The translations under genes and the position numbers were made by a program. A model generated the notes under the pieces. The model made no database searches, was not told the DNA's origin, and saw nothing but the letters and a program-made list of their open reading frames with translations. Of a stretch of DNA of 64,000 nt, positions 13,300-26,482 are shown piece by piece; positions within the stretch are counted from its first letter, which is position 1; each line of letters begins with the position of its first letter. The DNA comes from Tubiluchus corallicola (lineage: Eukaryota; Priapulida; Priapulimorpha; Priapulimorphida; Tubiluchidae), in the NCBI GenBank assembly GCA_030141605.1, contig JAQGDQ010000514.1, forward strand, positions 62,001 to 126,000, read 5' to 3'.

Positions 13300-16200
13300 T
13301 CGTTTATCGCCGCCTACGCAACTTTTTGAAGGAGTGGTAAGAATGGTTATTTTAGAAAACTTGCAGTATTAAATTCTATTATTTGGCAGCATTCTATTTT
13401 GGCTGCTACTTACAAGAAGCTTTTTTTGTGATTTATATTTAGTGGAGAACGGGCAAGCTTTATTGACATGATGTTCTGTGTTCCAACTTGCATCAGTAAC
13501 ATAAGAAGAGAAATACTATTTTTGAAAATAATGTGCTAAAACAGTTATTTGCCTTGACAGAAAACACTGTGCTGTCTTTCAGTGTAGCTCTACTACAGGA
13601 AAACGATATTGTTAAAATGTCTTCCAGTTTTTTGCGAGCATGAATGTGTGAACATTATGCTTTAATACCCTTGTGTGTTAAAGGACAAGAAAAGTGAAAC
13701 TTAATGCAACTTTCAAAAACGCACATTATGAAACAGATGTTCACTGTTTTGTCGTAATTTTATGCAAATGAAGAACTCATATTTGCATATTTTAAATTTT
13801 CAACACTGTGCCAAACTTTGGCAGTTTGCAGATTTCTTTAAGATAGACGTGCGCAATTTTTTTTTGCGCTACGATTTGTTATAGTAAAATGTTAGTTGAT
13901 CATAAGGATAGCAGTGCCACGTACTAATGCTACACTTTACCTGGCTTTACATACAAACTGAAATTTTCTCATCCAATAAGCTTAGGCATCCAATAAGTAA
14001 TGGATTTTTTAGTATTTACTGGGTTAAACATTTTAGTTATACATCCATGCAGTGTACCACACTGACCATTTGCAACATGTTCTGGTGCTTTATACATTAG
14101 CTTCAAGTTAGTGAAGTGGATCTGGAATGTCATACTTATCCAGTGATATTCTTCGGGCTAGGATAACTCAGCAGATGAATTTAAAATGTAAACATGGACT
14201 TTCTTTTAGTGCGAGCATCAGAATTATACTGTATAACGTCATTATAGCGAACCTGCTAGGAACCCAGAAAAAAGTACTCTATAACCAACCGTACATGGCT
14301 AAAGTGTATATGACTACTAGATCGACAACTGTATTATTTTTAAGTGTATTAATAATATACACTGTTTGGCTTCACAGAGGCTATTAAGTACTTTTAGAAG
14401 ATGCTATCGAGTATCAAGCACTTTGCAGTGTATTCCAATTCAATGAGAAGTATTTTATGTTTCTTCAATAAACTAAAGTTAATGAATGTTTCATATTAAA
14501 TTACGTGTACACATTCAGTTGTAAATGTACGTGAAGTAAAGTTAATGAGATTCAAAAAAGCCAGTCGGTTTTGTTTGCACAAAAAAGGGCCGACAAAATG
14601 TCTGCAAAACGCAATAACCAAGTAAGCTGTTTTCGAAACTATTATATTAGTTAAATGAATGTTTGTTCTTTTTGTCAGTTCGTATTACTGGTGCGCGTGC
14701 AATAAGCCATGTTCAGTATAATGACATTATACTGTAGTGTATGCACAAAACTGTCATTGACCAGAAGCTAGTTTTCTGAAATTTATATTAAAAGACCATT
14801 TTATTGTCCTGTAACAAGAGTTCTGTTTTGGAATAATGCAACAGTGTTAAATTTCAAGTCGTTTCAAGGTGAAACTGGCTATCTTGTATTAACTAATTTG
14901 CAACGAGTTTCTCAGGTGTTATAAAGTGTAGTACAGTAGTAAATTTTTTTCGGCCATATTTAAAAGTATTATCTCTAAGTCGATACTTCAGTGCTGTAGT
15001 ATACGTTATATTAATATTAATTTGGTAGTATACATCATGTTCATTGAAATATATGCTAGCCAATTTTTTTATCTTTATAGTGGTTAGTCAGTAATTTACC
15101 GGTGGTAGCGTGAAAGTTGGAGAATCTTTACTGTTTCCTGTGTTCAATGTGGTGCAATTCTGTTTATTTTATGTGGTTAAATACTTAGGAACCGGTGGTT
15201 TAACAAAGTCATGTCAAATCATTGCTACTTATGAATCTCATGGCATAGTGAGATACAAGGAAGTTTGTTTTTCACGTGTAAGTAGCACATTCCAGTTTAT
15301 TGTATTAATCCCATTTTCAGTTTTTCTGAACCTTCTATTAAAGAAACTGACATTATTCACCACCAGATGGTGCTTAGATATGGTAGTGATGCTTTTTTAG
15401 CATTCTCACTATTTATGCAAATTCAAAAAGTTGTTCTAATCAGCACTTGTATAATATTTACATACCACTGAACAAAAAAGTATGTAATTTTGTTTATTTC
15501 AACATGTATTTCACTTGAAGTAACGTTGTTTATTTCAAGGTTTAACTATAATTATGCTTAATAATGAAGATTTCTTGCTGTTATTAAATATCTGTGATCA
15601 TATCATAGCGTCTCAGTTTTAAACCCAAAAACCAGGCTATTAAAAAATGTGTGACAGAATGGAAAAATGTAATATCATGGGACAGTAATGTAACTATTCT
15701 TTTGGGGCCCACTTTTCAAAATAATCTAGTAGACCCCTATCATTTAAGGGTAAAAATTTTATGGCCTATGGTTTTTATGCACTACAGTTTTTAGAATCAA
15801 TTGTAAAACTGTCACAGCTTACTTTTAAATTGTTTTTCCTCATGATTTTATGCTGGTAGAAGTGTCGTAAAATTATGTTGGTTCTTCGTGACCGACGTCC
15901 TCTGCATAGTCCAGGGCCTTAGGTCATCCTGTGTGCATTTAACGAAAAATTTTGCCAACATACATTTTTATGTTATTTGGAGGTCACATTATGTTTTTTG
16001 AAATATGTTATTCGGAATTTTTCCACTATATTTAGTATATCAACACAAAATTGTGATTTTGTCAGAAAAGGGAGCGCATTGTGAATAACACCTTGGAATA
16101 CACATGGTTGAATACAATACAGGGGCCTTATTTACTGGCAATCAGCAATGCATTGCATTTATTACGAGTATCAGTAGCAACAAACAGATGAATTAGTAAC

Positions 16201-19200
16201 AATAGTATTTGTTTGTATGTTACGTCAACCTATTGTTTGCTTAACCTGCTATATATCTTAACACTTACTCTTAATTTTGTATTTTTTTGAACTATTACCT
16301 GTTACTATGAACCATGGTTTGAAACAAAATTCTTTTTGTTTGTCGTTATCAGTAAACTATTAAAGCTTCCTTAGAGTTTGATAATTTTAAGTTTTTTGAT
16401 AGTGCACAGGAAACAGGTATGTTGTTCACGACAAGTTTGTATGATTCTTATCTCTGCAAACTTATTGTCTTGTAGCATTCTTAATTTAAAGGAAAACATT
16501 GATGAGTTTATACATTGTACCCCTCTTTTTGTTGATATATATGAGGGGTACTTGAACATTTCATCTGACTCACAACAAATGTAACTGTAAAAAAATTAAC
16601 TGTTTGTTTTGTTGGATCCTTTAGTGTCATCAACATCACAAGGCATAGACAGCTAGTAGTTTTCTATGTTTTTTTGTTTACATTGCCATGCTAACTCACA
16701 CTTGTGCATTTCTGTACAATACAGCTTTTACTGTTTACATAACCACAAATACCTCATTTTACACTGACATTGGCTGCAATGACATCCGATCAGATCCGCT
16801 ATAGGCTGGCTGGCAGCAAAAATTAATAAGTTGTTGACATGCTTTTGATGCTTCCACTTGTGCCCAATATGGTTCCCATGTCAGTTTAATGGACTTCTTC
16901 CAGCCCCAGTCAAATAGTGATGATAAAGCTGGAGCAGTGATCCATGCCTGGCTGCAACAGTATCATGCTCGATATACCACACATCTGGCATGCTCTAACA
17001 GTGTGGCAGATGTTGGAAAAATTGACCTTTCAATTTGAAAAGGTCTATGTGCTTTATGAACTGACATGAATGTGCTAGCTTTGTCCTACTGAAGTACTAC
17101 AAAACGTTCAAGCACTGGTGCCAGGTTAGTCAGCTGCTCAGCTTTAGGAGTGCTGTTTAGAGATATAAATACTTCTGCAACTTCCTTACGTACTTGCCAT
17201 TTGGACCAAGCTGTATTCTTCCTTTGAAAGTCGGGTCGCAACCATTAAAGACATAGAATCAAGTCAAAACAACACAAACTTGTTAAGGTGACATAACTTA
17301 TCCTCATCGCACACAACTATGCCACACTCGGAGTCATGAAGAGCAACCTGATCAGGATTTGCATTTCGGCCACTTCCTCGATGCTCAAACCCAGCCAAGG
17401 CGTGGCCAGATGCACAGCTTTGCTAGAGTGACAGCAAAACGAAAGCTGAGCATCTCTCCCAAGACAACCCAGTCAAACTAACTCTTCATATATCAAAAAA
17501 AGGAAAGAAAAGTAAAATTTAAAAAAGGGGACCCGGATTCCTATGATAACTAGCCTTTCTGTTGCAAAATAACAGTCCAAGCATGTTATACAAGCTACAC
17601 TTACGAAGTGAGGCGTTATTGGCACTTTGAGCACAGCCTAATTGGCAGTGTGACAATTAATTGCCAAAGAGAAAATAAAGTTAAGGATTAAATACCTAAC
17701 AATTCATGTACAATGCTGAACAGTGATAACCTTGAAAATGTACATTTATAATTTTTATACGCCATCGTCTCAGTCATCATGCTTCACTGTAATAATTAAA
17801 ATACGGTCTTTATAAGGGGCATTATATATATATATATATATATATATATACTATACACCGTCTCTATACTGGGCATTACTCCAAATCATTGAATTTAAAG
17901 CCTGTATCTAGACACTAAAATAATCATCCCATCCCCAAAAGAACATGTAATACAGGTAATGTTTTACACAAGCTTTTGGAGCCATCTTGAAATCCCAAAT
18001 GAGGTGGCAATAATGTTTTAAACATCAGGTTGGGTTATCTGTTCTAACAGCTAAGGAAGTGTCAGCCATCTTGTTCGCCATCACGAAAATGGCAGCAACA
18101 ATGAATGATTGTCCATGAACCACATCCAAAATTAATAACCTTGATGGGTGTTAGTATTGCAGAAAATTCCATAACGTTTAGGCAATTTTTTCACCATTCT
18201 CTAGACCATTTTTTATTTAAAAATTTGTGTGCTTAGAAGGCTAAAACATTGTAAATAATGAGATTAAAATTTGTAATAATGAGATTAAAATTTGTAACCC
18301 TTACATTATGCAGAAAATTATGCTATGTTGGCAAAAGTTTCCACCAAGTGCACACAGAGTCACTTTTTCAGCTGTAAGGCCCTGCACTGCTAGCAGCAGG
18401 TGCGTAGTTACGCTACTGTCATAGGAGCAGGAGCTGTTAAAATTCATGCTGCAACGGTCTACTGTAAACATTAATTTGCTGTGGCATATCATTCTGGTTA
18501 GACTGTATGTGATGGTGTGTTACACTGCAGATGACAGAGTCTGCAACGTTTGCATTTTAATCGCAAAGGTAAAACTTGTGCAATCTTATTTGTCATTGTT
18601 TTTTATCGTCTGCAATTAAATAACTTCTGTTTAACTATTGTGTGGACGGTTACGATTAAATTTTTTCTTGTTACTTTTTGCTTATGTTACACAGGCATGT
18701 GAAAAAAGTTAGTGCACCAATAAAGTTTGTGTGCAGTTACTACTTGTCGAGTTTTTTGCATTAAGAATAAAGTAGCCTCTTGAAATTAAAAGCAAAAAAC
18801 CACAGACTATAATAGGGCTACAAAACTATTTTGATATTAAAACTTTGAAAATGGAATTAAAGAGAGCTTAGAAAAAGGAAAAACAAGCAGAATCCATTGT
18901 TACGAAATTATTAATTCAGATTTATTTCGGTTTTGCAAATTAGCTTTTATCATGCCCGAAGCATTGAAACTGTTTCAAGATTACATGATTATGACTGTTT
19001 CTCTTTTTAGTTAAAATGCATGGGTTTAAACAACACAGCTTAAGTGGATTTCATTCTGCTTGACTGCAAATAGTGTTTGGCATGCAGAAGCATCTGACTT
19101 CTGTATCTGGTTTATCTTTACAGTTTAGTGTTCTGTGCTTTAGACAGTTAAAACTCATTGCAAGGTCTCACTATGGCATACATCTGAGTTGGACAACGGG

Positions 19201-19428
19201 AACTGACACCATTAGTAAATAAATTACAAACAAAATTATAATTTGAAAAAATCAGCCTTAAAACTTAATGCAATTAGAATGCAAGTGGTAGATTAAGATT
19301 CGTTCCAAAGACGAATTGTAGAGACATGCCAGCAATGTGACTTTGGAAACTACAGATATTCAAAACCCACATATAAGCAAAAATAATTTACAGTATTTAC
19401 AATGATGAGATTAAAATACATGTTTTGT
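13300..19428. other. Intergenic region without a recognisable gene
   Basis: Between the transporter 3' end and the convergent ACBD6 3' end I see only short AT-rich ORFs without family signature (for example 14127-14387 and 15110-15400). Part of 16760-17480 is less AT-rich and holds short codon-like stretches with stops, perhaps an old retroelement or retrocopy, but I cannot identify it. A (TA)n microsatellite is at about 17823-17850. Confidence 0.6.
17823..17850. repeat. (TA)n microsatellite
   Basis: About 14 uninterrupted TA units. Confidence 0.9.
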
Positions 19429-22400
19429 CACTTTGTTTTCAAAATATGAATAATGTGTTCACTTAATGCTAAATCTGCTGCAGTGCTGCCACCTTTGTCG
19501 GTGTGAGAGACGTCTGCATGATGACGCATCAACAACTTTACAATGTCAGTGTGATCACACGAGCTGGCTGTAATTATAAAAAGAAAATTACCTACAGATT
19601 ATGCAAAAATGAATACTATTAAACGGAATTAAAAGTAAGCTATATTAAGCAGTAAATTAAGTTATAATTAATTAAGTTTCAGTTTCAGTTTTATTCATAT
19701 TTCTGTGCTTTCTTCAGTTTTATGCTTATTTTCTTTATTTGTGTAAGGATGATTTACTTTATTTCATATAATATAATTTCTACTTTTCTTTACAAGTTAT
19801 ATCAAATAAAATTGCAAACTAAAACATTATCGTCAATTAAAGAAAGAGTAATTACAAAAAACCCGCCATTGTAAGATTATTAGTAGCGATCAAAATAAAA
19901 TTAGTGATAAATTAATTATCACTGAAGTTGGCAAAATTTTGGTACACCCTCCCCAGAATTAGCATGGACTTCCCCAATTACCCATACAATGCCATTCACT
20001 TCAATTATAATTAATTTTGGTATTGTTAGATTTACTGATTACTAGATTTTACTGATTAATTAGTCTTCCTACCTGATAACTACAATTTGACTATTAAGAT
20101 GATGATGATGAAGCTTCAGGCCTAAATAAATATGGTTTCACTTAGTACTTACTCACCATAATGAAGAGGTGTTTGATCATCACCATCCTAAATAACGAAG
20201 TAGTATTAGTTAAAAATGTAGCAATGTGAAGTGATATTTAAACTATTACAAGCTGCATAAATTGCATGACACAGATGGGAGGCCATTAACACTTCACTGC
20301 CTGTATGATGAGAATCTTCCATCATAAAAATGCTTTTTGACTGGCCTATATGACAAGACTGTGCCATCATGCTTAATGTGCAAATTAAATGACACGTACA
20401 CTTCCACGAATCAGGCTAGTGAAAGTAAACAGTGGTGCTGTCCTCTCTTGACCAAAATGTTGGCCATAAATTGCCTATAGCCAAAAATTTGGGGTAAAAC
20501 TTACAGAAGAGATTGCTGTCATTACAGTAAAACTAATGGTGATGTAGCAAAAGTTGCACTAATCTGTAGTCTGCAGTAGTATCTGTAGCAAAAGCAACTT
20601 AATTTTCTTATGCCAGCTACAATACAAACTTCATGGCAGTAAGGTTCAGATTCAGTATAATGGAAGGAAGAAACCTGATAAATTCCATAATGGTTGATCC
20701 TCTGCTTATGAATTTTGGTACGTGTCACACAAGTTAGTATACTGCATGTAAAAGACATTCTGTTAAGAGATTACCTTGATATCTACATCGGCACCCGAGC
20801 GCAACAACAAATCAGCAATGTCGTAATGTCCTCGATCACATGCCCAATGAAGAAGTGCCATATCCTGTGGAATAGCAGATATGTTAACTTATGTTATCGT
20901 ATTAGAAACAATGTGTGAATATTGAAATCAAGTGAACGTGGTTGATGCAAAATATATCAAAACAAATTTAATAGACACATTGCAACACTTACTTGACAAG
21001 TTACATTTCTGTAATTAAAATTGCCATTATACAGAAATAACATAAAATGGCAAGGTGAGGTTATTAATTCCAGCAGATGTCTACACGGCTCTGTTTTGAG
21101 GCACATGCCCATCAAGTTGTTGAAAAGCTCATTAAATTAATCTTGTGTCTGCCCAAATCTGTCTCGCTGCTCTATACTCCTGTCCTTAATTTGCATCAAA
21201 AATGATGACCAAGATTAACCTTCAAATTAGTTTATTATAAAATAATTACTTTCGAGTAATAAACTTTATATAACCATATTAATGTGGCAACTAGATGCAA
21301 CCATTTTAGTTATGAAGTGGTCTTGTTAACACATCTGAAGTGTATCTATGAATATATATTTATAATAAATAGAAAGAAAGAGCAGAACTAAGACAAAAAC
21401 AGCTAAGAGTACCTCTAGTTGATATAAGGTTATTTACATATCTCTTGAAACATTGATTCTATTAAGTGTTATAATTCAGATTACAACACTCCCACCACGT
21501 TTCTATTGAATTTTAGAAAATCAAACCAAAACTGATCTTTGATACCTGGTCATCTTTCTGATTCACATTCACATCACCAGCTTCAATACATATTTCTACT
21601 TGTTTTAAGTTTCCATCCACAACCCAGTCAAACACTGTTTTCTCTGATTCTGGAACAATCTTTTCGTTGGGATTCTGCATACAACTGACAACAACTCCAC
21701 CCAAAGTCGATCGTAATGACTTTGATTCTTGTCCCTATATGTAGTAAAGGACTATTTAACTATAACTACAAAGAGTGAAGAGGTAAGAAGGGGAGAATTT
21801 AAATACAATTACTGAACTTTAAAACAAGTGCAAATATACTAAAGATAAGAATTGGAATAACTAACAAGAAATAAGCAAAAAAAAACCACAATGGCATGAG
21901 GTGTCAAATCGATTAAAAATAGTTGAGAAAGTTCAAATTAGCTTACAAAAGTTATAAAGCCTAACAAATATTGTAATTAGCAACTTTTTGAGAAAATTTT
22001 GAGTGATTAGTATAACAAAGAATTTAAGTACGTGACACAGAAAACTATAGCTTGAATTTAGTACGCAGTTTGGTTTAAGAACACAATAATAACTAATAAA
22101 AAGAAAAGAAAATACTTACTAATAACGGACTTACCTGAGTGGCATTTTGCCATCCAGGATCAATCAATGTCATTTGATCAACATATTCCTGCATGGCTTC
22201 TTCCCTGCTCATATCTTCTAACTTCTTCCATGCATCCCTGTTTGCAAATAAACTTACCAAGCTCTCTAAAACTGTTTGCATCACTACAGAACACAAACAT
22301 TTATTTCATTCTCCTAATTCACACATAAATAAATCACTAAGTAATGTCTTAGATGCAGTGAATGATGATCCTTGCTGGCCCTCAAGAAATGAGCAAAGCC

Positions 22401-23301
22401 TTGTTTTCTAAGGTTTGAAAGAGTAATGGTGTGTTCTTAAACTATAAATTGTGATAAAGAGATTTTGATCCAAAGCCATTCATTATCTAGCATTTAGAAA
22501 CTTAGAAACACACATTATACTAGAGTGTAACGTGCAGTGTCATGACAGTGCATCAGCTGGTTGTATGAAAATGCACAATGGTACACAACCAATGATCGCC
22601 AAAGTCAAATACTCTTCTGTTAACATGAGAGTATTACAAGCTATTTTTACTGACAGGCACTCACCCAGTCTAAGTTCCACAGATGAATTTTCTTATTATA
22701 TTGCAGAGAGCTTATAGGCCTAGAGAAGTAATTTGCCAATCTCGTGGGTAACTCTTCAACTTCAGCAAAAGCACATAAGTTGCCGCATAATAGCAATGGA
22801 TTTAATGTCAACTTCTCAAAAACTAAGTTTAAGAGGATAATTTTCTGACTACCTTTCTAATTTTCAGCACTTGGGAATAAGAGGAATAAACTAAATTGCT
22901 ATCAGTTAAAGATTTAACCTAGTTTCCACTCTCAGACTTTATTGTACAGCACTTTATATAATTCAAAATTTTTTGACTCTGATTCAAGGGAGTGAGGCAA
23001 ATGCTTTTGTACCTTTATTAATTGAAAATTTAGGAGACAACATGTACCTTTTCCCAGTACCTGTGTAATTAAAAATCTCTTTTAGTATATAATACTGTGC
23101 ATTTTTATAATTCGTTAAAAGTTTTTTGCCTCGAAAGTTTTTATTCATTGTACCACCATCATTTCATAATTTTCATATAAAATTTAAATTTCAAAATAAA
23201 ATGCTGTCTTGTGAACATTCTAAAGCAAAAAATTACCATTTCTGCCTTCCCTGAAAGTCAAAGAATCCCGGCTTTGACACATTGCATGGACCAACTGTAG
23301 C
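19429..23301 (-). CDS. ACBD6: Acyl-CoA-binding domain-containing protein 6 (ACBD6), first exon missing
   Basis: Binds long-chain acyl-CoAs; known roles are in lipid handling and support of protein N-myristoylation. Six minus-strand exons are visible, in transcript order: 23301-23237, 22237-22135, 21734-21546, 20864-20775, 20187-20157 and 19567-19429 (stop at 19431-19429). All have GT-AG borders and matching phase. The first two complete the acyl-CoA-binding fold (ATVGPCNVSKPGFFDFQGRQ, then DAWKKLEDMSREEAM and YVDQMTLIDPGW). The rest encode ankyrin repeats (ALLHWACDRGHYDIADLLL, DGDDQTPLHY, HTDIVKLLMRHHADV). Domain order and C-terminal length match ACBD6. The exon with the start codon and the first helix of the domain is not found before 24 kb; it may lie right of the window or be lost. 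Convergent with the upstream transporter. Confidence 0.9.
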
Positions 23302-23984
23302 CTAAAAATGTACGTGACAAAAACAAAATTTTACAGAAACACAGCTAAGGCAAAACTTATTTTCTAAAAAATGTACATGGGTGGTTTATAACCTTTTGCT
23401 AGGAGGATACAAATACCACAAGTAACAGTACAGTTATCTTTGCATCAAAGTATTGCTGGAACAATAAAGAATCTATCATGTCCTCACAATTTAGTGTGGA
23501 AGCTTCTCGTTTCAAACACGCCCTCCAAACTTGAGCCTATGATCGATGCAGTGGCACGAAAACTCTGGGATTAATTTTTTGTGAACAAAGCTGAATTGCA
23601 TGGCAATTTACAGCATTTCAAACCCAAAAAACACATTTGAACCATCTTCAAAGTTAGAGGGGATACTAAGATGATATAAAAGAGACATTGATCAATACTC
23701 AACCGACAAGCTCGGCAGATATCTGCAAGATGTGTTGGAGGATCTCTTAGTCCTTCAAGTCGCTGCTCCAGTCACATCCTTCAAGACTGCAGGTCATTTG
23801 TTTCAGCAGAACTTTGATGCAACAAATTGTAATGTAATATTACTTGTTGTTTTTGTACCTCCCTAACAAACAGGTTAGGTACCACTCTATATTTTAACCA
23901 GAACAGTTATGCCTTTAGCAATACGTAACTCGTTATGCTTCGTTCCAGTTACGTATTGCTCAGTGCGAATATACTGTAGAAGCA
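23302..23984. other. ACBD6 upstream flank or first intron, no gene seen
   Basis: No exon for the N-terminal helix of the acyl-CoA-binding domain is recognisable on the minus strand here, and no plus-strand ORF has a family signature. The mosaic of repeats begins at its right end. Confidence 0.5.
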
Positions 23985-24122
23985 AATCCCTCTACAGTTC
24001 TGCAATGAATAATTAAGTCTAGTTTTCCAATGTGTCGCCTTTGTCTATAGATTTAGTAGGACGATCATTTGGGTCACTAAGCACTGAAATTGGCTATTTA
24101 AACAATGCTGCTCCATTATTTA
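23985..24122 (+). promoter_or_regulatory. Promoter-like module P, copy 1
   Basis: A block of about 140 bp including ACTGAAATTGGCTATTTAAA followed by AATGCTGCTCC. It sits immediately before the first mini-exon unit and recurs near 27233-27393 and 32407-32571, with a short piece at 43457-43510, always just upstream of the same units. The CTATTTAAA is a plausible TATA element. Promoter function is inferred from position and recurrence only. Confidence 0.4.
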
Positions 24123-24715
24123 GTTACTATTTGAGCCACGTACACGTCTTTCTTTAGATATTTGGCAATAGTTTCACGAAAGTTACATTCATTACAATGG
24201 AGAACGGTGGGATGATGACAGCCATATTAGTAAGTGTAATATACAGTTACTATTTGAGCCACGTACACGTCTTTCTTTAGATATTTGGCAATAGTTTCAC
24301 GAAAGTTACATTCATTACAATGGAGAACGGTGGGATGATGACAGCCATATTAGTAAGTGTAATATACAGTTACTATTTGAGCCACGTACACGTCTTTCTT
24401 TAGATATTTGGCAATAGTTTCATGAAAGTTACAACAATGGAGAACGGTGGGATGATGACAGCCATATTAGTAAGTGTAATATACAGTTACTATTTGAGCC
24501 ACGTACACGTCTTTCTTTAGATATTTGGCAATAGTTTCATGAAAGTTACAACAATGGAGAACGGTGGGATGATGACAGCCATATTAGTAAGTGTAATATA
24601 CAGTTACTATTTGAGCAACGTACACGTCTTTCTTTAGATATTTGGCAATAGTTTCATGAAAGTTACAACAATGGAGAACGGTGGGATGATGACAGCCATA
24701 TTAGTAAGTATTTTC
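24123..24715 (+). repeat. Tandem array 1 of the 117/123-bp mini-exon unit, five copies
   Basis: Units start at 24123, 24246, 24369, 24486 and 24603 (periods 123, 123, 117, 117). Each unit carries a pyrimidine stretch ending CTTTCTTTAG, a 72- or 66-nt segment with an internal ATGGAGAACGG, and GTAAGT. The first such segment is 24158-24229, donor at 24230. The 6-bp length difference keeps the frame. Units look like repeated symmetric exons; the last donor (24704) leads into the intron upstream of the zinc-finger ORF. Confidence 0.8.
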
Positions 24716-25234
24716 CGCTAGTTTGATGTGACCTCAGATTTAAGACCACCATTACCAAAGCTTATTTTAATTTCCACATAATAATCATAATAGTTGTACT
24801 CTTGATTTATGAGCACAATTAGCAAAGCTCATTTTAATTTCCGCATAATAACCATTAATATATTTATTTGTAAAAAAAACACTACGTAATTGGGACGTAA
24901 TAACGAGATTAGGTGAGAGCATTAGGGCGAGAAAAAAATCCCTTCTAATTGTAATTTAAGAAGAGTTGTTTCCGCGAATGAAAAAGACCATACGTGTTCG
25001 TTCGTTTGCTCAGTGGCACCACAGTGGACGCTCCGAAATTTGGGGTAAGTGTAATTTTATTCTTTAGCGTGTTTTTAGTTTTATAATGACACTTTATTGC
25101 TTTTTCAATAGCAAAGCAATAGACTTTAATTACATCATAATTCGTGTAAGTGAAATTCTTCTTTGCAATAACGTGTGCACACGAGAATTCCATGCTATAA
25201 CGTTTGAATAGCGTTAATTATTTTCTTACAGAAT
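24704..25234 (+). other. Intron-like 5' module of zinc-finger copy 1
   Basis: Runs from the donor GTAAGTATTTTCC to an acceptor TTATTTTCTTACAG just before the exon with ATGGACCC. The same module, with small indels, is at 35619-36064 (partial) and 44791-45335. It contains inverted copies of an ATTAGCAAAGCT-type segment and no ORF of its own. Splicing is predicted from consensus sites only. Confidence 0.5.
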
Positions 25235-25281
25235 ACAGCTTTATAAGAATCAACAAACACCGCTATATCGTCTTAATCATC

Positions 25282-25644
25282 ATGGACCCAGAACGCATTT
25301 TCAGGTGCCAGGTGGTAGTGAGAAAATTACGCATTGTCACCTGCGATATATGCGGGCGGGTCTGTCGTAGTATGAGAGCTATGCAGAGACACGTCACGAT
25401 CGATCATTATGGCCACGAAAGAAACTTTCTTTGCCACGTGTGTGGTCATACGGTCATGACGCAATACGGTCTACGCTATAAAACTACTGAAAACTTTTGG
25501 GGGACGAAACAAAACGCCCGAAGTAGCTGGACAGAAACTCCAACTGAGTTGACTTATACAGAGTGCAAAAATCTAAAATGGCCTAACAAGGATTTCAGTT
25601 TTCAATATCATTGGTGTGGCTCGGCAGACTATACTACATATTGA
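25282..25644 (+). pseudogene. C2H2 zinc-finger gene copy 1, fused in frame to a virus-like Cys-rich ORF
   Basis: ATG at 25282 (MDPERIFRCQ) follows a predicted acceptor at 25234. Two canonical C2H2 fingers are present, CDICGRVC-x8-HVTIDH and CHVCGHTV-x8-equivalent, the second cut short right after MTQYGLR. At about 25487 the frame passes without a stop into the Cys-rich ORF (TELTYTECKNLKWPNKDF), which stops at TGA 25642. In the other two copies (36115, 45378) the second finger is complete and followed by an array of further fingers. So this copy is truncated and recombined. Nuclear nucleic-acid binding is expected of the fingers; product probably not functional. Confidence 0.65.
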
Positions 25645-26400
25645 TGTTATTTTAAAACTGGGTTCGTTGACATGACTCATGGGGGACTTCCCTTTATCGA
25701 CCTAGGAAATATCGGTCATTGCTTATACACCACCGGACGATGTGCAACACCCGAAAATCTCTGGGTGCAATGGACAGTTAATCCATCAACCCTTAAAGAA
25801 TTTCTTCCAGTTGGTACTATGAATGCTTCCATTTCAAAAGGGATGATTATGATTCCTTCGCTCCAAGAAGCTTATGCCTTTGACCCTTCCGTAAACTTAT
25901 CACTTAATTTAAGAATTAATACAACTTCTGAATTTGCCTTTGACATATTAAAAATATATTCTAAGCCTAATAATCAAAAAATATTTCCCACTGTTGATGC
26001 CTTGGCAAAACGAATTGAATCAGTTCGAAATGAAATTCTTGGTAAAATTCAATACTTGACCGAAAAAATCTCAGGACCAATAACTGAAGTAAATGAAATG
26101 TGTCGACTGTCAAAACTTTCTTCAAATCTAATTCTGTCATTAGCAACATTGAGTCCTTCTTTATACATTAGAAACATCCTTCAAAATCCCTTTCTTATTG
26201 CCCAAATATCTGGAAGTTTTGTATCGTCCATCCCTGTCAAAAGGTTTACGATTATACACTTAATATAGAACAGAAGACCTGTTATCGGGAAATCCCGATT
26301 ACTTACAGGCTCACTGTGGGAGGAACAGACTATACAGGTTACCTTGATCCCAGAACTGACACAATCAGCAAGTTCTTAGACTTTCTAATTCAGAAATGTA
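25490..26400 (+). pseudogene. Virus-like Cys-rich (glycoprotein-like) ORF, copy 1, degraded
   Basis: Homologous to 30512-30851: both share KWPNKDFS, YFKTGFVDMT, DLGNIGHCLYTTG, CATPENL, MNASISKGMIMIPS. This copy extends further, with helical segments and Cys residues and later the block YTGYLDPRTDTI near 26330. Breaks: TGA at 25642, and a frame change near 26235-26245 (the ORF 25672-26268 ends TAG while the continuation is in another frame). Repeated Cys and N-glycosylation-like sites suggest the outer part of a viral surface glycoprotein. A chu-like or other negative-strand virus envelope is possible, but I cannot confirm any family. Confidence 0.4.
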
Positions 26401-26482
26401 AGTCATCACTAATATTTCATTTCACACAATTTTGCTTCTTGCAAATATTTGTTTCGGCGTCAATTCCTGTAATGTCCCAATT

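Noticed and set aside
14127-15400. Small ORFs in the intergenic region
   Set aside because: No family motif, no splice or promoter context, AT-rich codon use like the surrounding DNA.
24123-24715. CRISPR-like array
   Set aside because: Units are contiguous 117/123-bp repeats without unique spacers, in eukaryotic DNA.
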